Below are positions 35,757 through 44,225 of a stretch of 64,000 nt of DNA, in pieces. Source of the DNA: Paenibacillus chondroitinus NBRC 15376 (lineage in GTDB: Bacteria; Bacillota; Bacilli; Paenibacillales; NBRC-103111). Each line of letters starts with the position of its first letter. The stretch's first letter is position 1. Made by a program: the position numbers and the translations under genes. The stretch lies in NCBI RefSeq assembly GCF_004000765.1, contig NZ_BILW01000015.1:1-64000 (forward strand). The letters are read 5' to 3'. The notes beneath the pieces are model-generated. The model saw nothing but the letters and a program-made list of their open reading frames with translations. It was not told where the DNA came from and ran no database searches.

Positions 35757-35791
35757 ACGTAAGCTTACGTCGGTTGTGACAGGGGTATAAT
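35757..35791 (+). promoter_or_regulatory. hemE promoter with upstream palindrome
   Basis: TATAAT (35786-35791) is a clear -10. The perfect 14-bp palindrome ACGTAAGCTTACGT (35757-35770) covers the place of the -35, where no good hexamer is present. This is the layout of an operator or activator site. Confidence 0.5.
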
Positions 35792-35838
35792 TAGGGCATA
35801 ATGAATGAGAATAGATGGAAACCAGAGGAAGGTGCCTC

Positions 35839-36903
35839 ATGAGCTACAACGACAATTTTATTAAAGCGTGCCGGAAAGAACAGGTGGATACGCTGCCGGT
35901 ATGGTACATGCGCCAAGCCGGTCGTTACGATCCGGATTATCGGAAAATTAAAGAAAAGTTCACTCTGCTCGAGATTTGCAAACAGCCGGAGCTTGCTGCA
36001 GAAGTTACGATGATGCCCATTAAGAAGCTTGGTGTTGATGCGGCAATTTTATATTCAGACATTATGAATCCCGTTGCTTCACTTGGGATCGATTTTGATA
36101 TTGTCAAGGATGTTGGTCCAGTTATTCATACACCGGTTCGTACGGCGCAGGATGTTGAACGTTTGCGTCCTATTGATGTGGACAAGGACTTGTCCCATAT
36201 CATTGAGACGATCCGCATATTAGACAAAGAACTTGAAGTTCCGCTGATTTCATTCGCCGGAGCGCCATTTACGATTGCCAGCTACTTGATTGAAGGGAAG
36301 CCATCCAAGAGCTACATTCGTACGAAGCAGCTTATGTACTCTGAGCCTGCCGTTTGGTTTGCGCTGATGGATAAACTTGGTGACATGGTGATTACTTATT
36401 TGAAATCCCATATTGCCGCAGGTGCGAAGGCTGTTCAAGTATTCGATAGCTGGGTAGGGGCGCTGTCTCCTGCAGATTTTCAAGTGTATGTTTTACCCAC
36501 AATGGAGCGGATTTTCAAGGAGCTGTCTCACTTGAAGGAGCCGAAAATCTATTTCCCAGGCGTGAGCTCAGGCGAATTACTTCCGTATTTGCACAATCTG
36601 CAAGCGGATGTCATTGGTTTGGACTGGCGGATTCCGATCCCGGTAGGACGTGAGCGGGTAGGCGAGCGTTTCGCAGTGCAAGGCAACCTGGATCCTTATA
36701 TCCTGACGGCTCCTATGCATGTCATCGAGCAGCAGGCGAAAGCGATTATGGATGAAGGCATGAAGAAGCCAGGTTATATTTTTAACCTTGGACATGGGTT
36801 GTTCCCGGAAGCGTCGCTGGAAAAGCTCAAAGATTTGACGGCATTCATTCATGCGTACTCGCATTCCGTGTTAACTCAACAAGCAGAAAAGAGTGGTGTT
36901 TAG
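35839..36903 (+). CDS. hemE: Uroporphyrinogen decarboxylase
   Basis: HemE decarboxylates uroporphyrinogen III to coproporphyrinogen III. The 354 residues have the signature PVWYMRQAGRYDPDYR near 20-35, ILYSDIMNPVASLGID, FAGAPFTIASYLIEG, FDSWVGALS and GHGLFPEASLE. GAGGAAGG lies before ATG 35839, which is preferred to a start 24 bp upstream. It begins the hemE-hemH-hemY set and has its own promoter. Confidence 0.96.
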   Translation: MSYNDNFIKACRKEQVDTLPVWYMRQAGRYDPDYRKIKEKFTLLEICKQPELAAEVTMMPIKKLGVDAAILYSDIMNPVASLGIDFDIVKDVGPVIHTPVRTAQDVERLRPIDVDKDLSHIIETIRILDKELEVPLISFAGAPFTIASYLIEGKPSKSYIRTKQLMYSEPAVWFALMDKLGDMVITYLKSHIAAGAKAVQVFDSWVGALSPADFQVYVLPTMERIFKELSHLKEPKIYFPGVSSGELLPYLHNLQADVIGLDWRIPIPVGRERVGERFAVQGNLDPYILTAPMHVIEQQAKAIMDEGMKKPGYIFNLGHGLFPEASLEKLKDLTAFIHAYSHSVLTQQAEKSGV

Positions 36904-36904
36904 G

Positions 36905-37852
36905 GTGACAAAACGTCGTGTTGGTGTATTAGTCATGTCCTACGGGACACCGGAAAGTCTTGATCAGGTGGAAGCGTATTACACGCATATTAGACGCGGG
37001 CATCCGCCTACACCTGAGCAGCTGCACGAATTAACTGCGCGTTATGAAGCGATTGTAGGCGGGTTCTTCCCGCTGCGCGAAAATACGAATAAGCAGGTCA
37101 AAGGTCTTGAGGACACATTGCGTGCCGAGCATCCGGAAGTTGAGTTTGTGTGCTATCAAGGCCTGAAGCACGCTCAGCCGTATGTTGAAGATGGTGTGGA
37201 GCAAATGGTCAAAGACGGGATCACAGAGGCTGTAGGAGTCGTTTTGGCGCCTCACTATTCGACGATGAGCGTTGGCGGTTATGTGAAGAGAGCGAAGGAT
37301 AAGGCGGAGGAGCTTGGACTTAAAATGAGCTTCGTTCTGGACTACCATCTTCATGCGAAATTGATTGATGCTCTGAGCACTCGGGTCGAAAAGGCGCTAA
37401 CGAAGTTCAATGATGCGGAGCGGAGTGACATCCGTGTTATTTTTACGGCACATAGTTTACCTGAGAAAATTCTCGAAATGAAAGATCCTTACCCGGATCA
37501 ATTGCTTGCGACATCCAAAGCTATCGCTGAACGCGTACAGTTGACCAATTGGCAGTTCGGTTGGCAAAGCGCAGGCCAAACGGCCATGCCATGGCTTGGA
37601 CCTGACATCTTGGACGTGCTCAAGCAAATTCATAAAGAAGAAGGCGTGAAAAACGTTCTGCTCTGCCCAATCGGATTTGTATCCGATCATTTGGAAGTTC
37701 TATATGACATTGATATTGAAGCGCAAGCGTTGGCTAAGGAGCTGGGCTTGCATTTAGAACGGACGGAATCGCTTAATACGGACCCGTTATATATGCAAAC
37801 ACTTAGTGATGTTGTTTACACCAAATGGCAGGAACAAAGTAAACAGTCATGA
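36905..37852 (+). CDS. hemH: Ferrochelatase (coproporphyrin ferrochelatase type)
   Basis: HemH inserts iron into coproporphyrin III in the Gram-positive pathway. The 315 residues have VLVMSYGTPES, YYTHIRRGHPP, APHYSTMSVGGY, the catalytic His in FTAHSLPEKI and a CPIGFVSDHLEVLYDID motif with the conserved Glu. GTG 36905 aligns with the family start; other GTG codons at 36893 and 36896 lie upstream in frame. It starts 1 bp after hemE and overlaps hemY by 4 bp. Confidence 0.95.
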   Translation: MTKRRVGVLVMSYGTPESLDQVEAYYTHIRRGHPPTPEQLHELTARYEAIVGGFFPLRENTNKQVKGLEDTLRAEHPEVEFVCYQGLKHAQPYVEDGVEQMVKDGITEAVGVVLAPHYSTMSVGGYVKRAKDKAEELGLKMSFVLDYHLHAKLIDALSTRVEKALTKFNDAERSDIRVIFTAHSLPEKILEMKDPYPDQLLATSKAIAERVQLTNWQFGWQSAGQTAMPWLGPDILDVLKQIHKEEGVKNVLLCPIGFVSDHLEVLYDIDIEAQALAKELGLHLERTESLNTDPLYMQTLSDVVYTKWQEQSKQS

Positions 37853-39315
37853 GTACCCCTACACCTCACTACATGATCGTTGGCGGGGGGATTACGGGAC
37901 TTAGCGCTGCGTTTTATCTAAAGAAACGTTTGGAAGCGGAAGGCAGGCCATTTCGTATTTCAGTGGTGGAAAAAGCGGCGGCGTTTGGCGGGAAAATTCG
38001 TACGATCGAGAAAGAGGGCTTCGTTATTGAAAAGGGGCCCGACTCCTTTCTTGCCCGGAAGCGCCCTATTATTGATTTGGCGTATGATCTTGGACTTGAG
38101 CAGGAGCTTACCGGCACGAACCCGAAGGCCAAAAAGACGTATATTGTGCGTCAAGGCAAGCTGCATCGGATGCCTCCTGGATTAGTGCTTGGGATTCCCA
38201 CACAAATGACCCCGTTCATGAAAACAGGTCTTATCTCTCCGCTTGGCAAAGTGCGGGCAGCCTTGGATCTGGTTTTGCCTAAGCGTGAAATCACGAACGA
38301 CGAGTCTTTGGGTCATTTTTTGGAACGCCGTTTAGGCAAAGAAGTCCTGGAGCGAATCGTGGAACCGTTGTTAGCTGGGATTTATGCGGGAGATACGTTC
38401 AATCTCAGCTTGAAATCGACGTTTCCTCAATTCCGAACGATGGAGCAGAAGCATCGGAGCTTGATCCTTGGCATGATGGCGAGCCGCAAAAACGTTCCGG
38501 AAGAAACGGCACACTTGCCTGCAGCGATTCGTAGTTCGGTTTTCGTTACGTTCAAGAAAGGGCTCCAAACGCTTGTTTCGGGTTTAGTGGCAGCTCTGGA
38601 GTCAGCGGACTTGCGAACGGGGTTAGGGGTTGCTTCTATTCGTCAGGCAGGACAGCAGACAGAGATCTTATTTGAAGATGGCAGCAGCGAAATTGTCGAT
38701 GGCGTGATTGTAACGTCGCCGACTTATCAGGCTGCCCAAATGCTGGGTCACTTCCCCGCAGCAAGCGAATTGAAGAAAATCGATTATATTTCCGTAGCGA
38801 ATGTCATCATGGCATTTGATCGGAAAGATATTCCGTTTGAACTGGACGCCTCGGGCTTTCTAGTTCCGCGAAATGAGGGCAGCACGATCACCGCGTGCAC
38901 GTTAACCTCCGCCAAGTGGCTGCACACGGCTCCAGAGGGTAAAGTGCTGCTGCGCTGCTACATCGGGCGTTCAGGCGAGCAGGAATGGCCTGCGTGGTCT
39001 GATGAGCAGTTGATCAGCAAAGCGCGCCATGATCTGCGTAACTTGCTCGGTTTAACGGCTGAGCCGCTGTTTACGGAAGTAACGCGCCTCAACCATTCAA
39101 TGCCTCAATACCCTGTAGGGCATCTGGAGCAGATTGCGCGCTTCCGCGAAGAGCTGAATGCTGCAATGCCACAGGTTCTGGTGACAGGGGCAGGTTTCCA
39201 TGGCGTTGGTCTTCCTGACTGCATCAGGCAGGGGAAAGAGGCTGCCTGGCAGCTTGCAGACCGTATCATACATCAATCCGCTAAGGAGCCGGCTGTAACC
39301 TCCGCCTCCGTCTAG
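37849..39315 (+). CDS. hemY: Coproporphyrinogen/protoporphyrinogen III oxidase (HemY/CgoX)
   Basis: HemY is the FAD-dependent oxidase that makes coproporphyrin III. The 488 residues start with the dinucleotide motif MIVGGGITGLSAAFYL, then KIRTIEKEGFVIEKGPDSFLA, ending in VTGAGFHGVGLPDCIRQG. Start and stop overlap with hemH (ATGA). The stop codon TAG shares three bases with the stop of the convergent Crp/Fnr gene. The amine-oxidase-like fold call is secure; the choice of coproporphyrinogen over protoporphyrinogen rests on the Gram-positive setting. Confidence 0.95.
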   Translation: MSTPTPHYMIVGGGITGLSAAFYLKKRLEAEGRPFRISVVEKAAAFGGKIRTIEKEGFVIEKGPDSFLARKRPIIDLAYDLGLEQELTGTNPKAKKTYIVRQGKLHRMPPGLVLGIPTQMTPFMKTGLISPLGKVRAALDLVLPKREITNDESLGHFLERRLGKEVLERIVEPLLAGIYAGDTFNLSLKSTFPQFRTMEQKHRSLILGMMASRKNVPEETAHLPAAIRSSVFVTFKKGLQTLVSGLVAALESADLRTGLGVASIRQAGQQTEILFEDGSSEIVDGVIVTSPTYQAAQMLGHFPAASELKKIDYISVANVIMAFDRKDIPFELDASGFLVPRNEGSTITACTLTSAKWLHTAPEGKVLLRCYIGRSGEQEWPAWSDEQLISKARHDLRNLLGLTAEPLFTEVTRLNHSMPQYPVGHLEQIARFREELNAAMPQVLVTGAGFHGVGLPDCIRQGKEAAWQLADRIIHQSAKEPAVTSASV

Positions 39316-39971
39316 CGCAGCTTGGCCAGATCCAACTTGAAGTCGGAAGGGGAGATGACCAAGATTTGTTTTTCCTCTAGATCGCGAATCACTTGCATGA
39401 GGATGCCCTTTTGCACACCGGCAAGCTGCGAGATTTCATCGAAATTGAGCACGAGCTTGATGGTGATCTTGTTCTCTGAGCGAATGCCATGTTTGTTAGC
39501 CAATGTAATCAAGCTTTTGATAACCCGCGTTCTGGCGTCCAAAAAGGTTAAATCATAGACCTGCTGATTCGTATCGCGAAGCCGGTTGCTAAGTTCTTGC
39601 ATAATGACTAACGTGATATCAAAATGGTTCCGCAGCAGCTCGAGGAAGTTTTGCGCTGTCATGGAAAGCAGCACACAGTTTTCCAAGGTTTGCGCTGAGG
39701 CTGACCGCGGCTTGCCGTCGATCAGAGACAGCTCGCCGAAGCTCTCGCCGGATTTGCAGATGGACAGTATTTTCTCCTCGCCGGAGCTGCCTGTTGTGAA
39801 GATCTTAACGGACCCGCTGACAACCATATAAAACACGTTGCCGATTTCTTTTTCGGAAAAAAGGACGGTATTCCCTTTGTAAGAGCGTCTTATGCAAATC
39901 TCTGCCAGCGCCTTCTGCTGATTTTCATTGAGCCGAGCGAATAAAGGGACTTTTTTAATATAATCAAGCAT
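39312..39971 (-). CDS. Crp/Fnr family transcription regulator
   Basis: A 219-residue regulator with an N-terminal cyclic-nucleotide-binding-type domain (about 20-130: GNTVLFSEKEIGNVFYMVVSG, FGELSLIDGKPRSASAQ) and a C-terminal winged helix (about 155-215: LNFDEISQLAGVQKGILMQVIRDLEEK). The phosphate-cassette region FGELSLIDGKPRSA resembles cAMP binders, but the ligand is unknown. No iron-sulfur cysteine cluster as in Fnr is visible. AAGGCGG precedes the ATG. It is convergent with hemY and divergent from hemL, so it may act on the heme genes; this is inference. Confidence 0.88.
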   Translation of the reverse strand: MLDYIKKVPLFARLNENQQKALAEICIRRSYKGNTVLFSEKEIGNVFYMVVSGSVKIFTTGSSGEEKILSICKSGESFGELSLIDGKPRSASAQTLENCVLLSMTAQNFLELLRNHFDITLVIMQELSNRLRDTNQQVYDLTFLDARTRVIKSLITLANKHGIRSENKITIKLVLNFDEISQLAGVQKGILMQVIRDLEEKQILVISPSDFKLDLAKLR

Positions 39972-40043
39972 GTCAGCTACCGCCTTTTTATAGGTATATT
40001 GTCAATATTTTAGCATAGAAAGTTTAACGGGGGGTATTAAATT

Positions 40044-41342
40044 ATGGAAAATTCGAGCAGAATCGACACGCGCTCTGCAGCCGCTTTTCAAGAATCCAAG
40101 AAGGTCATTCCCGGTGGCGTCAACAGCCCTGTTCGCGCCTTTAAATCAGTGGGACTTACTCCATTGTTTATGGAGAAAGGTGTTGGATCCCGCGTTACGG
40201 ATATCGACGGCAACACGTTTATTGACTATGTAGGTTCTTGGGGACCGCTTATCGTTGGACATGCTCATCCTGTCGTGCTGGAAGCGATTAAAGCGACTGC
40301 GGAGAAGGGGACGAGCTTTGGTGCTCCGACGCTTCTGGAGACAGAAATGGCGCAAATGGTCATAAATCGTGTGCCGTCTATTGATATGGTTCGAATGGTT
40401 AACTCCGGTACAGAAGCGACGATGAGCGCATTGCGATTGGCTCGCGGTTATACGAAACGCGACAAAATCGTTAAGTTCGAAGGAAGCTACCATGGTCACG
40501 CGGATGCGCTGTTGATCAAAGCGGGTTCCGGCGTAGCTACGCTGGGCTTGCCTGATAGCCCTGGTGTCCCTAGCAGTGTGGCAAGTAACACCATTACAGT
40601 GCCTTATAATGATCTGGCTTCTGTGCAGTTAGTGTTTGAGAAGTTCGGTGAAGAAATCGCCGCTCTGATTGTTGAACCTATTGCTGGCAATATGGGCGTA
40701 GTCCCTCCAGCACCGGGGTTCTTGGAAGGACTACGTGAAATTACGAAGCAATACGGTTCTTTGCTTATCTTCGATGAAGTGATGACGGGCTTCCGCGTGC
40801 ACAAGAACTGCGCACAAGGCCTGTACGGCGTTACACCGGACTTAACGTGTCTGGGTAAAGTAATCGGCGGCGGACTTCCTGTAGGCGCTTATGGAGGCCG
40901 TCTGGACATCATGGAGCAGATGGCTCCGGCTGGTCCGATCTATCAAGCTGGCACGTTGTCCGGAAATCCACTGGCGATGGCAGCAGGGTATGCCACGTTG
41001 TCGCTACTAGGCGAGCCAAACGTCTACGAGGAGCTGGAGCGCAAATCCGCCATGTTGGAAGCGGGGTTTACGCGCAATGCCGCTGAATTCGGAGTGGCAA
41101 GCACGATTAATCGCGTAGGCTCGATGATTTGTCCGTTCTTTACCGAGACGAAGGTCACGAATTATGAGACGGCCAAAACGTCCGATCTGGCGAAATTTAA
41201 TGCTTACTTTGGCCATTTGCTTGATCTGGGCGTTTCGGTTGCGCCTTCGCAGTTTGAAGGAATGTTCGTATCCACTGCGCATACGGATGAAGATATCGCG
41301 GCGACGATTGATGCTCATCGCGAAGCGTTGAAAAGATTGTAA
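40044..41342 (+). CDS. hemL: Glutamate-1-semialdehyde 2,1-aminomutase
   Basis: HemL is a PLP enzyme that turns glutamate-1-semialdehyde into 5-aminolevulinate. The 432 residues have [17 protein letters not shown] at the start, [34 protein letters not shown] and the PLP-lysine segment [23 protein letters not shown] lies 11 bp before the ATG. It is separated from the other hem genes by the Crp/Fnr gene and has its own transcript. Confidence 0.96.
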   Translation: MENSSRIDTRSAAAFQESKKVIPGGVNSPVRAFKSVGLTPLFMEKGVGSRVTDIDGNTFIDYVGSWGPLIVGHAHPVVLEAIKATAEKGTSFGAPTLLETEMAQMVINRVPSIDMVRMVNSGTEATMSALRLARGYTKRDKIVKFEGSYHGHADALLIKAGSGVATLGLPDSPGVPSSVASNTITVPYNDLASVQLVFEKFGEEIAALIVEPIAGNMGVVPPAPGFLEGLREITKQYGSLLIFDEVMTGFRVHKNCAQGLYGVTPDLTCLGKVIGGGLPVGAYGGRLDIMEQMAPAGPIYQAGTLSGNPLAMAAGYATLSLLGEPNVYEELERKSAMLEAGFTRNAAEFGVASTINRVGSMICPFFTETKVTNYETAKTSDLAKFNAYFGHLLDLGVSVAPSQFEGMFVSTAHTDEDIAATIDAHREALKRL

Positions 41343-41358
41343 GACCAGCATGAACAAC

Positions 41359-41412
41359 AAAGAGGCTGTATCTGAGTCATCTACGATCGATGACTTCGGA
41401 TACAGCCTTTTG
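41359..41412. terminator. Bidirectional terminator between hemL and the glycosidase gene
   Basis: AGGCTGTATC-GAGTCATC pairs with GATGACTTC-GATACAGCCT around TACGATC. There are A residues before and TTTT after. Confidence 0.85.
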
Positions 41413-41434
41413 TGCGGTCTTATGTAGCTGGGAC

Positions 41435-42940
41435 CTATTCTGTTTTCGCTGGAGGACTAGTCACGGGCTGGGACGGGTTCGCACCGTTATTGTTACCCTG
41501 CTGCTGGCCCTGCGAAGCGTTCGAGCTCGGCGTCGGTGTCGCGCTCGGTTTTGGTGTTGCGGAAGCTCCTGTCGAGGAGCCTCCGGAACCTGTTGTGCCG
41601 CCGCCTGTTCCCGGTGTCGGCGTTGGAGTTGCCGATGACGCTGGTGAAGTCGGCGTTGGCGTAGGTGTTGTCGTCGGTGAAGTTTGCGGTTTCCCCGTCG
41701 AAGTTGGTTTGCCAGAACCGTTATTTGATTCTGAAGGGTTCTGGGTTGTTGTCCCGCCATTCTTGACTGGATCACCGCTGGATTCAGGCTTTTGGGACGG
41801 TGTCGGAGTAGCTGTTGGTTTCGGTGTTGCTTTTGGCGGATGCGCCTTGAGTTCAGCTTGTTCTTTCAAGAAATCAGGGTGATCGTAAGCGCCGCCTGGA
41901 TCGATGGTGGTCAGTCCTGCCCAAACATTTTTCACTTTTACTTCATCCGGATGATCGAAAACAAGGAAAGCTGACGGCAAGCGGCGCTCGCCATAACGGC
42001 TGGAAGGACTCGTGATCAACTCATCGTTGTAAACCATCTCGGAAGAAGCTCCGCCATCCAAGAAGCCTGCATTAATTACGCCGTCTGCCAGGAAAATATC
42101 CTGTACTTCTTTCAGGGTTGCACCCACACTGTGAGTTTGACGGCCGTCGATGACGATGAAAATAACGGTGCCGTCTGCTTTTTGGCCTACAGCCGTACGG
42201 GGAGCGCGTCCCCAACCGCCATCTCCGCTTGTAATAAGCGGTTTGCCGTTTGCGATAACACGAGGATAGAATGAAACCGCATCTGTAACGCCTAGCTTCA
42301 ATAGATCGTCAATCGTATATTTTCCGATAATGAGGGTACCTTCTTTGGTAAACCCAACAATATGCTGAGGAATGCTGCCTTCTTGGTCGGTATAAAGAAT
42401 TTCCCCGCCGGACATAATAGCTCCAATTGGGGCAAATCCGTTTCCTAAACCGTCCGGATCGTTAAATCCGCCGCCGTTGACGCCTGCGACAGCGCCTGTG
42501 CGTTGAACCATCGAGGTGATTCTTTCGCCTTCGCCTTGCTTATCAGGAACGACAACCCGAATTGTACGCGGATCGTAAACATACATCTTTTTACCTTTCC
42601 AGAATTGACCGGAAATATCTTCAACCTTCACGAGGCTCTCGATGGGACGGTTCTTATTGAACTGAACAGCTTGCAAGTCTTGCTTTTCTACTGAGTTGAC
42701 TTCTGTTAAATTTTGCATTTCAAGAACCATCTGGTCTCTGCGCTGGGCGCCTACGAAAATCCAGGCCCAATCACGGTGCTGCGTGGTGATGACTGTTTTG
42801 GCTAAATACTCGCGAATGAATGTCCCCGGTGGGGTCAGAAACAAAAAGCTTGAAGTAAGGAATGTACATACAGCTATAACAAGTAAAGTGCGCTTCAACC
42901 AACTATAGTTGCGAAAATGATCTAAAATTGAACTGCCCAA
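41435..42940 (-). CDS. Membrane-anchored phosphodiester glycosidase-family protein with Thr/Pro tail
   Basis: The 501-residue product has an N-terminal membrane helix (about 18-38) and then an NAGPA/phosphodiester glycosidase domain (about 145-385). Motifs are TGAVAGVNGGGFND, GRAPRTAVGQKADGTVIFIVIDGRQ and NAGFLDGGASSEM. Relatives hydrolyse sugar phosphodiesters in wall polymers or related glycans. The last ~105 residues are a low-complexity Thr/Pro/Ser/Gly tail, likely a stalk. The start is TTG 42940 with GGAGAGG about 6 bp upstream. Substrate is unknown. Confidence 0.88.
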   Translation of the reverse strand: MGSSILDHFRNYSWLKRTLLVIAVCTFLTSSFLFLTPPGTFIREYLAKTVITTQHRDWAWIFVGAQRRDQMVLEMQNLTEVNSVEKQDLQAVQFNKNRPIESLVKVEDISGQFWKGKKMYVYDPRTIRVVVPDKQGEGERITSMVQRTGAVAGVNGGGFNDPDGLGNGFAPIGAIMSGGEILYTDQEGSIPQHIVGFTKEGTLIIGKYTIDDLLKLGVTDAVSFYPRVIANGKPLITSGDGGWGRAPRTAVGQKADGTVIFIVIDGRQTHSVGATLKEVQDIFLADGVINAGFLDGGASSEMVYNDELITSPSSRYGERRLPSAFLVFDHPDEVKVKNVWAGLTTIDPGGAYDHPDFLKEQAELKAHPPKATPKPTATPTPSQKPESSGDPVKNGGTTTQNPSESNNGSGKPTSTGKPQTSPTTTPTPTPTSPASSATPTPTPGTGGGTTGSGGSSTGASATPKPSATPTPSSNASQGQQQGNNNGANPSQPVTSPPAKTE

Positions 42941-43108
42941 GTTGTTCCTCTCCTGCTCTAGTATTCTATTTGATGATTCAATGTCGAAAAAAATCAATAC
43001 TAGATTTATATTATCATATTTTTGCATGCAATTGATATTGGTAATTGTTAAAATAAAATGTACGTCATCCAATATTCATATCCAGTATCCATAAGGAGTT
43101 ATTGACCC

Positions 43109-43222
43109 ATGAAACGATATTACTTTTTTGATTTTCCTATAGATTTAATGGCTTTGACCTTGGTGTTTCTACTGATTCTACTAGCTATCTTCATTTCTTT
43201 TCATAGAGGGACACGTTCATGA
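43109..43222 (+). CDS. Small single-pass membrane protein (37 residues)
   Basis: ATG 43109 follows AAGGAG at a good distance. The product starts MKRYYFFDFPIDLMALT and has a central hydrophobic helix (VFLLILLAIFISF) and a basic end (HRGTRS). Its stop overlaps the start of the next gene (ATGA), so the pair is probably translationally coupled. I do not recognise a family. The strong ribosome site, membrane helix and overlap make it likely real. Confidence 0.65.
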   Translation: MKRYYFFDFPIDLMALTLVFLLILLAIFISFHRGTRS

Positions 43223-44115
43223 CGGTGTGGAAACGCAGCGGGGAATGGCTGGAACTTCCTCTCCCGAGTGAAACATGGAAACCCTTGAAGCCAGGTAGCG
43301 TTGATGAAATTGCTGCTTTGCTGCCGGTTCCGCGCAAGTACTTTCTGCGATTGGCTTCCCAAGGGCGTATCCGTGTGCAAGACAATCAGGTAAGGCTTCA
43401 TGTGTTTGCGAACGAAGAGGCAACGTTCCAAGCTGAACGCCAAGATGTTGACGTCCTGTTCGAGGACGATTTCTGTCTTGTCGTTAATAAGCCGGCAGGC
43501 ATGTCGGTGCATCCTTCCGAAGCAGGTCAAGGCGGTACGCTGGCTTCTGCCGTAGCCTATTATTATAAATCGACCGGTCAAGCCTGCGCCGTGCGGCATA
43601 TCCATCGTTTGGACCAGGATACGACTGGCGCTGTTTTATATGCCAAAAATGAATGGGCACATGTTCTGCTTGATGAAGCCATGCGCGACAAGCGGATTGA
43701 TCGTCGTTATGTCGCTCTGACCCAAGGAGTTTTCAAAAGAAAGCAAGGAACGGTGGATGCGCCAATCGGCAAAGACCGGCATCAATCCGGCAAACGCAGA
43801 GTGACAGCAGGCGGCGATCAAGCAGTGACTCACTATCGAGTGCTGCGCCAATTGAACCATGCTGCGCTTGTGGAACTGGAGCTGGAAACAGGGCGTACGC
43901 ATCAGATTCGGGTACACCTAAGCCACTTGGGGCATCCGCTTGTTGGCGACGTCCTGTACGGGGGATCTTCCCGTTTGTTTCATCGCCAGGCCCTGCATGG
44001 GGAGAAGCTTACGTTCGAGCATCCTATTACTCAAAAGCTGATTGAGGTTCATGCACCGCTCCCGCTTGATTTCCAGCAATTGCTGGACAAAGTCGAGTCG
44101 ACGACAAAAATGTAG
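43219..44115 (+). CDS. RluA-family RNA pseudouridine synthase
   Basis: The enzyme isomerises uridine to pseudouridine in rRNA or tRNA. The 298 residues have an N-terminal S4-like segment (about 25-60), VVNKPAGMSVHPSE, the catalytic Asp132 in HRLDQDTTGAVL, and ETGRTHQIRVHLSHLGHPLVGDVLYG. It has no own ribosome site and starts within the stop of the small membrane gene. The target position cannot be read; B. subtilis has several paralogues such as YlyB, YhcT and YjbO. Confidence 0.93.
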   Translation: MTVWKRSGEWLELPLPSETWKPLKPGSVDEIAALLPVPRKYFLRLASQGRIRVQDNQVRLHVFANEEATFQAERQDVDVLFEDDFCLVVNKPAGMSVHPSEAGQGGTLASAVAYYYKSTGQACAVRHIHRLDQDTTGAVLYAKNEWAHVLLDEAMRDKRIDRRYVALTQGVFKRKQGTVDAPIGKDRHQSGKRRVTAGGDQAVTHYRVLRQLNHAALVELELETGRTHQIRVHLSHLGHPLVGDVLYGGSSRLFHRQALHGEKLTFEHPITQKLIEVHAPLPLDFQQLLDKVESTTKM

Positions 44116-44144
44116 TCATGCCTCGCCCTTACCACCCATATACT
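44115..44144 (+). promoter_or_regulatory. Possible sigma-E promoter of spoVID
   Basis: CATATACT (44137-44144) matches the sigma-E -10 except for one base. GTCATG (44115-44120) is a weak -35. spoVID is sigma-E dependent in Bacillus. Confidence 0.3.
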
Positions 44145-44225
44145 TAGAAAGACAAACAAGTAAATGGACCAGCAATCCGAGAATGCCTTCGGCATCCGGG
44201 TTTGATGGAAGGGAGGATTAATCCG

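Noticed and set aside
41461..41882. Frames opposite the low-complexity tail of the glycosidase gene
   Set aside because: Gly/Val- and Cys-rich translation is an effect of the Thr/Pro repeat codons on the other strand. No ribosome site.
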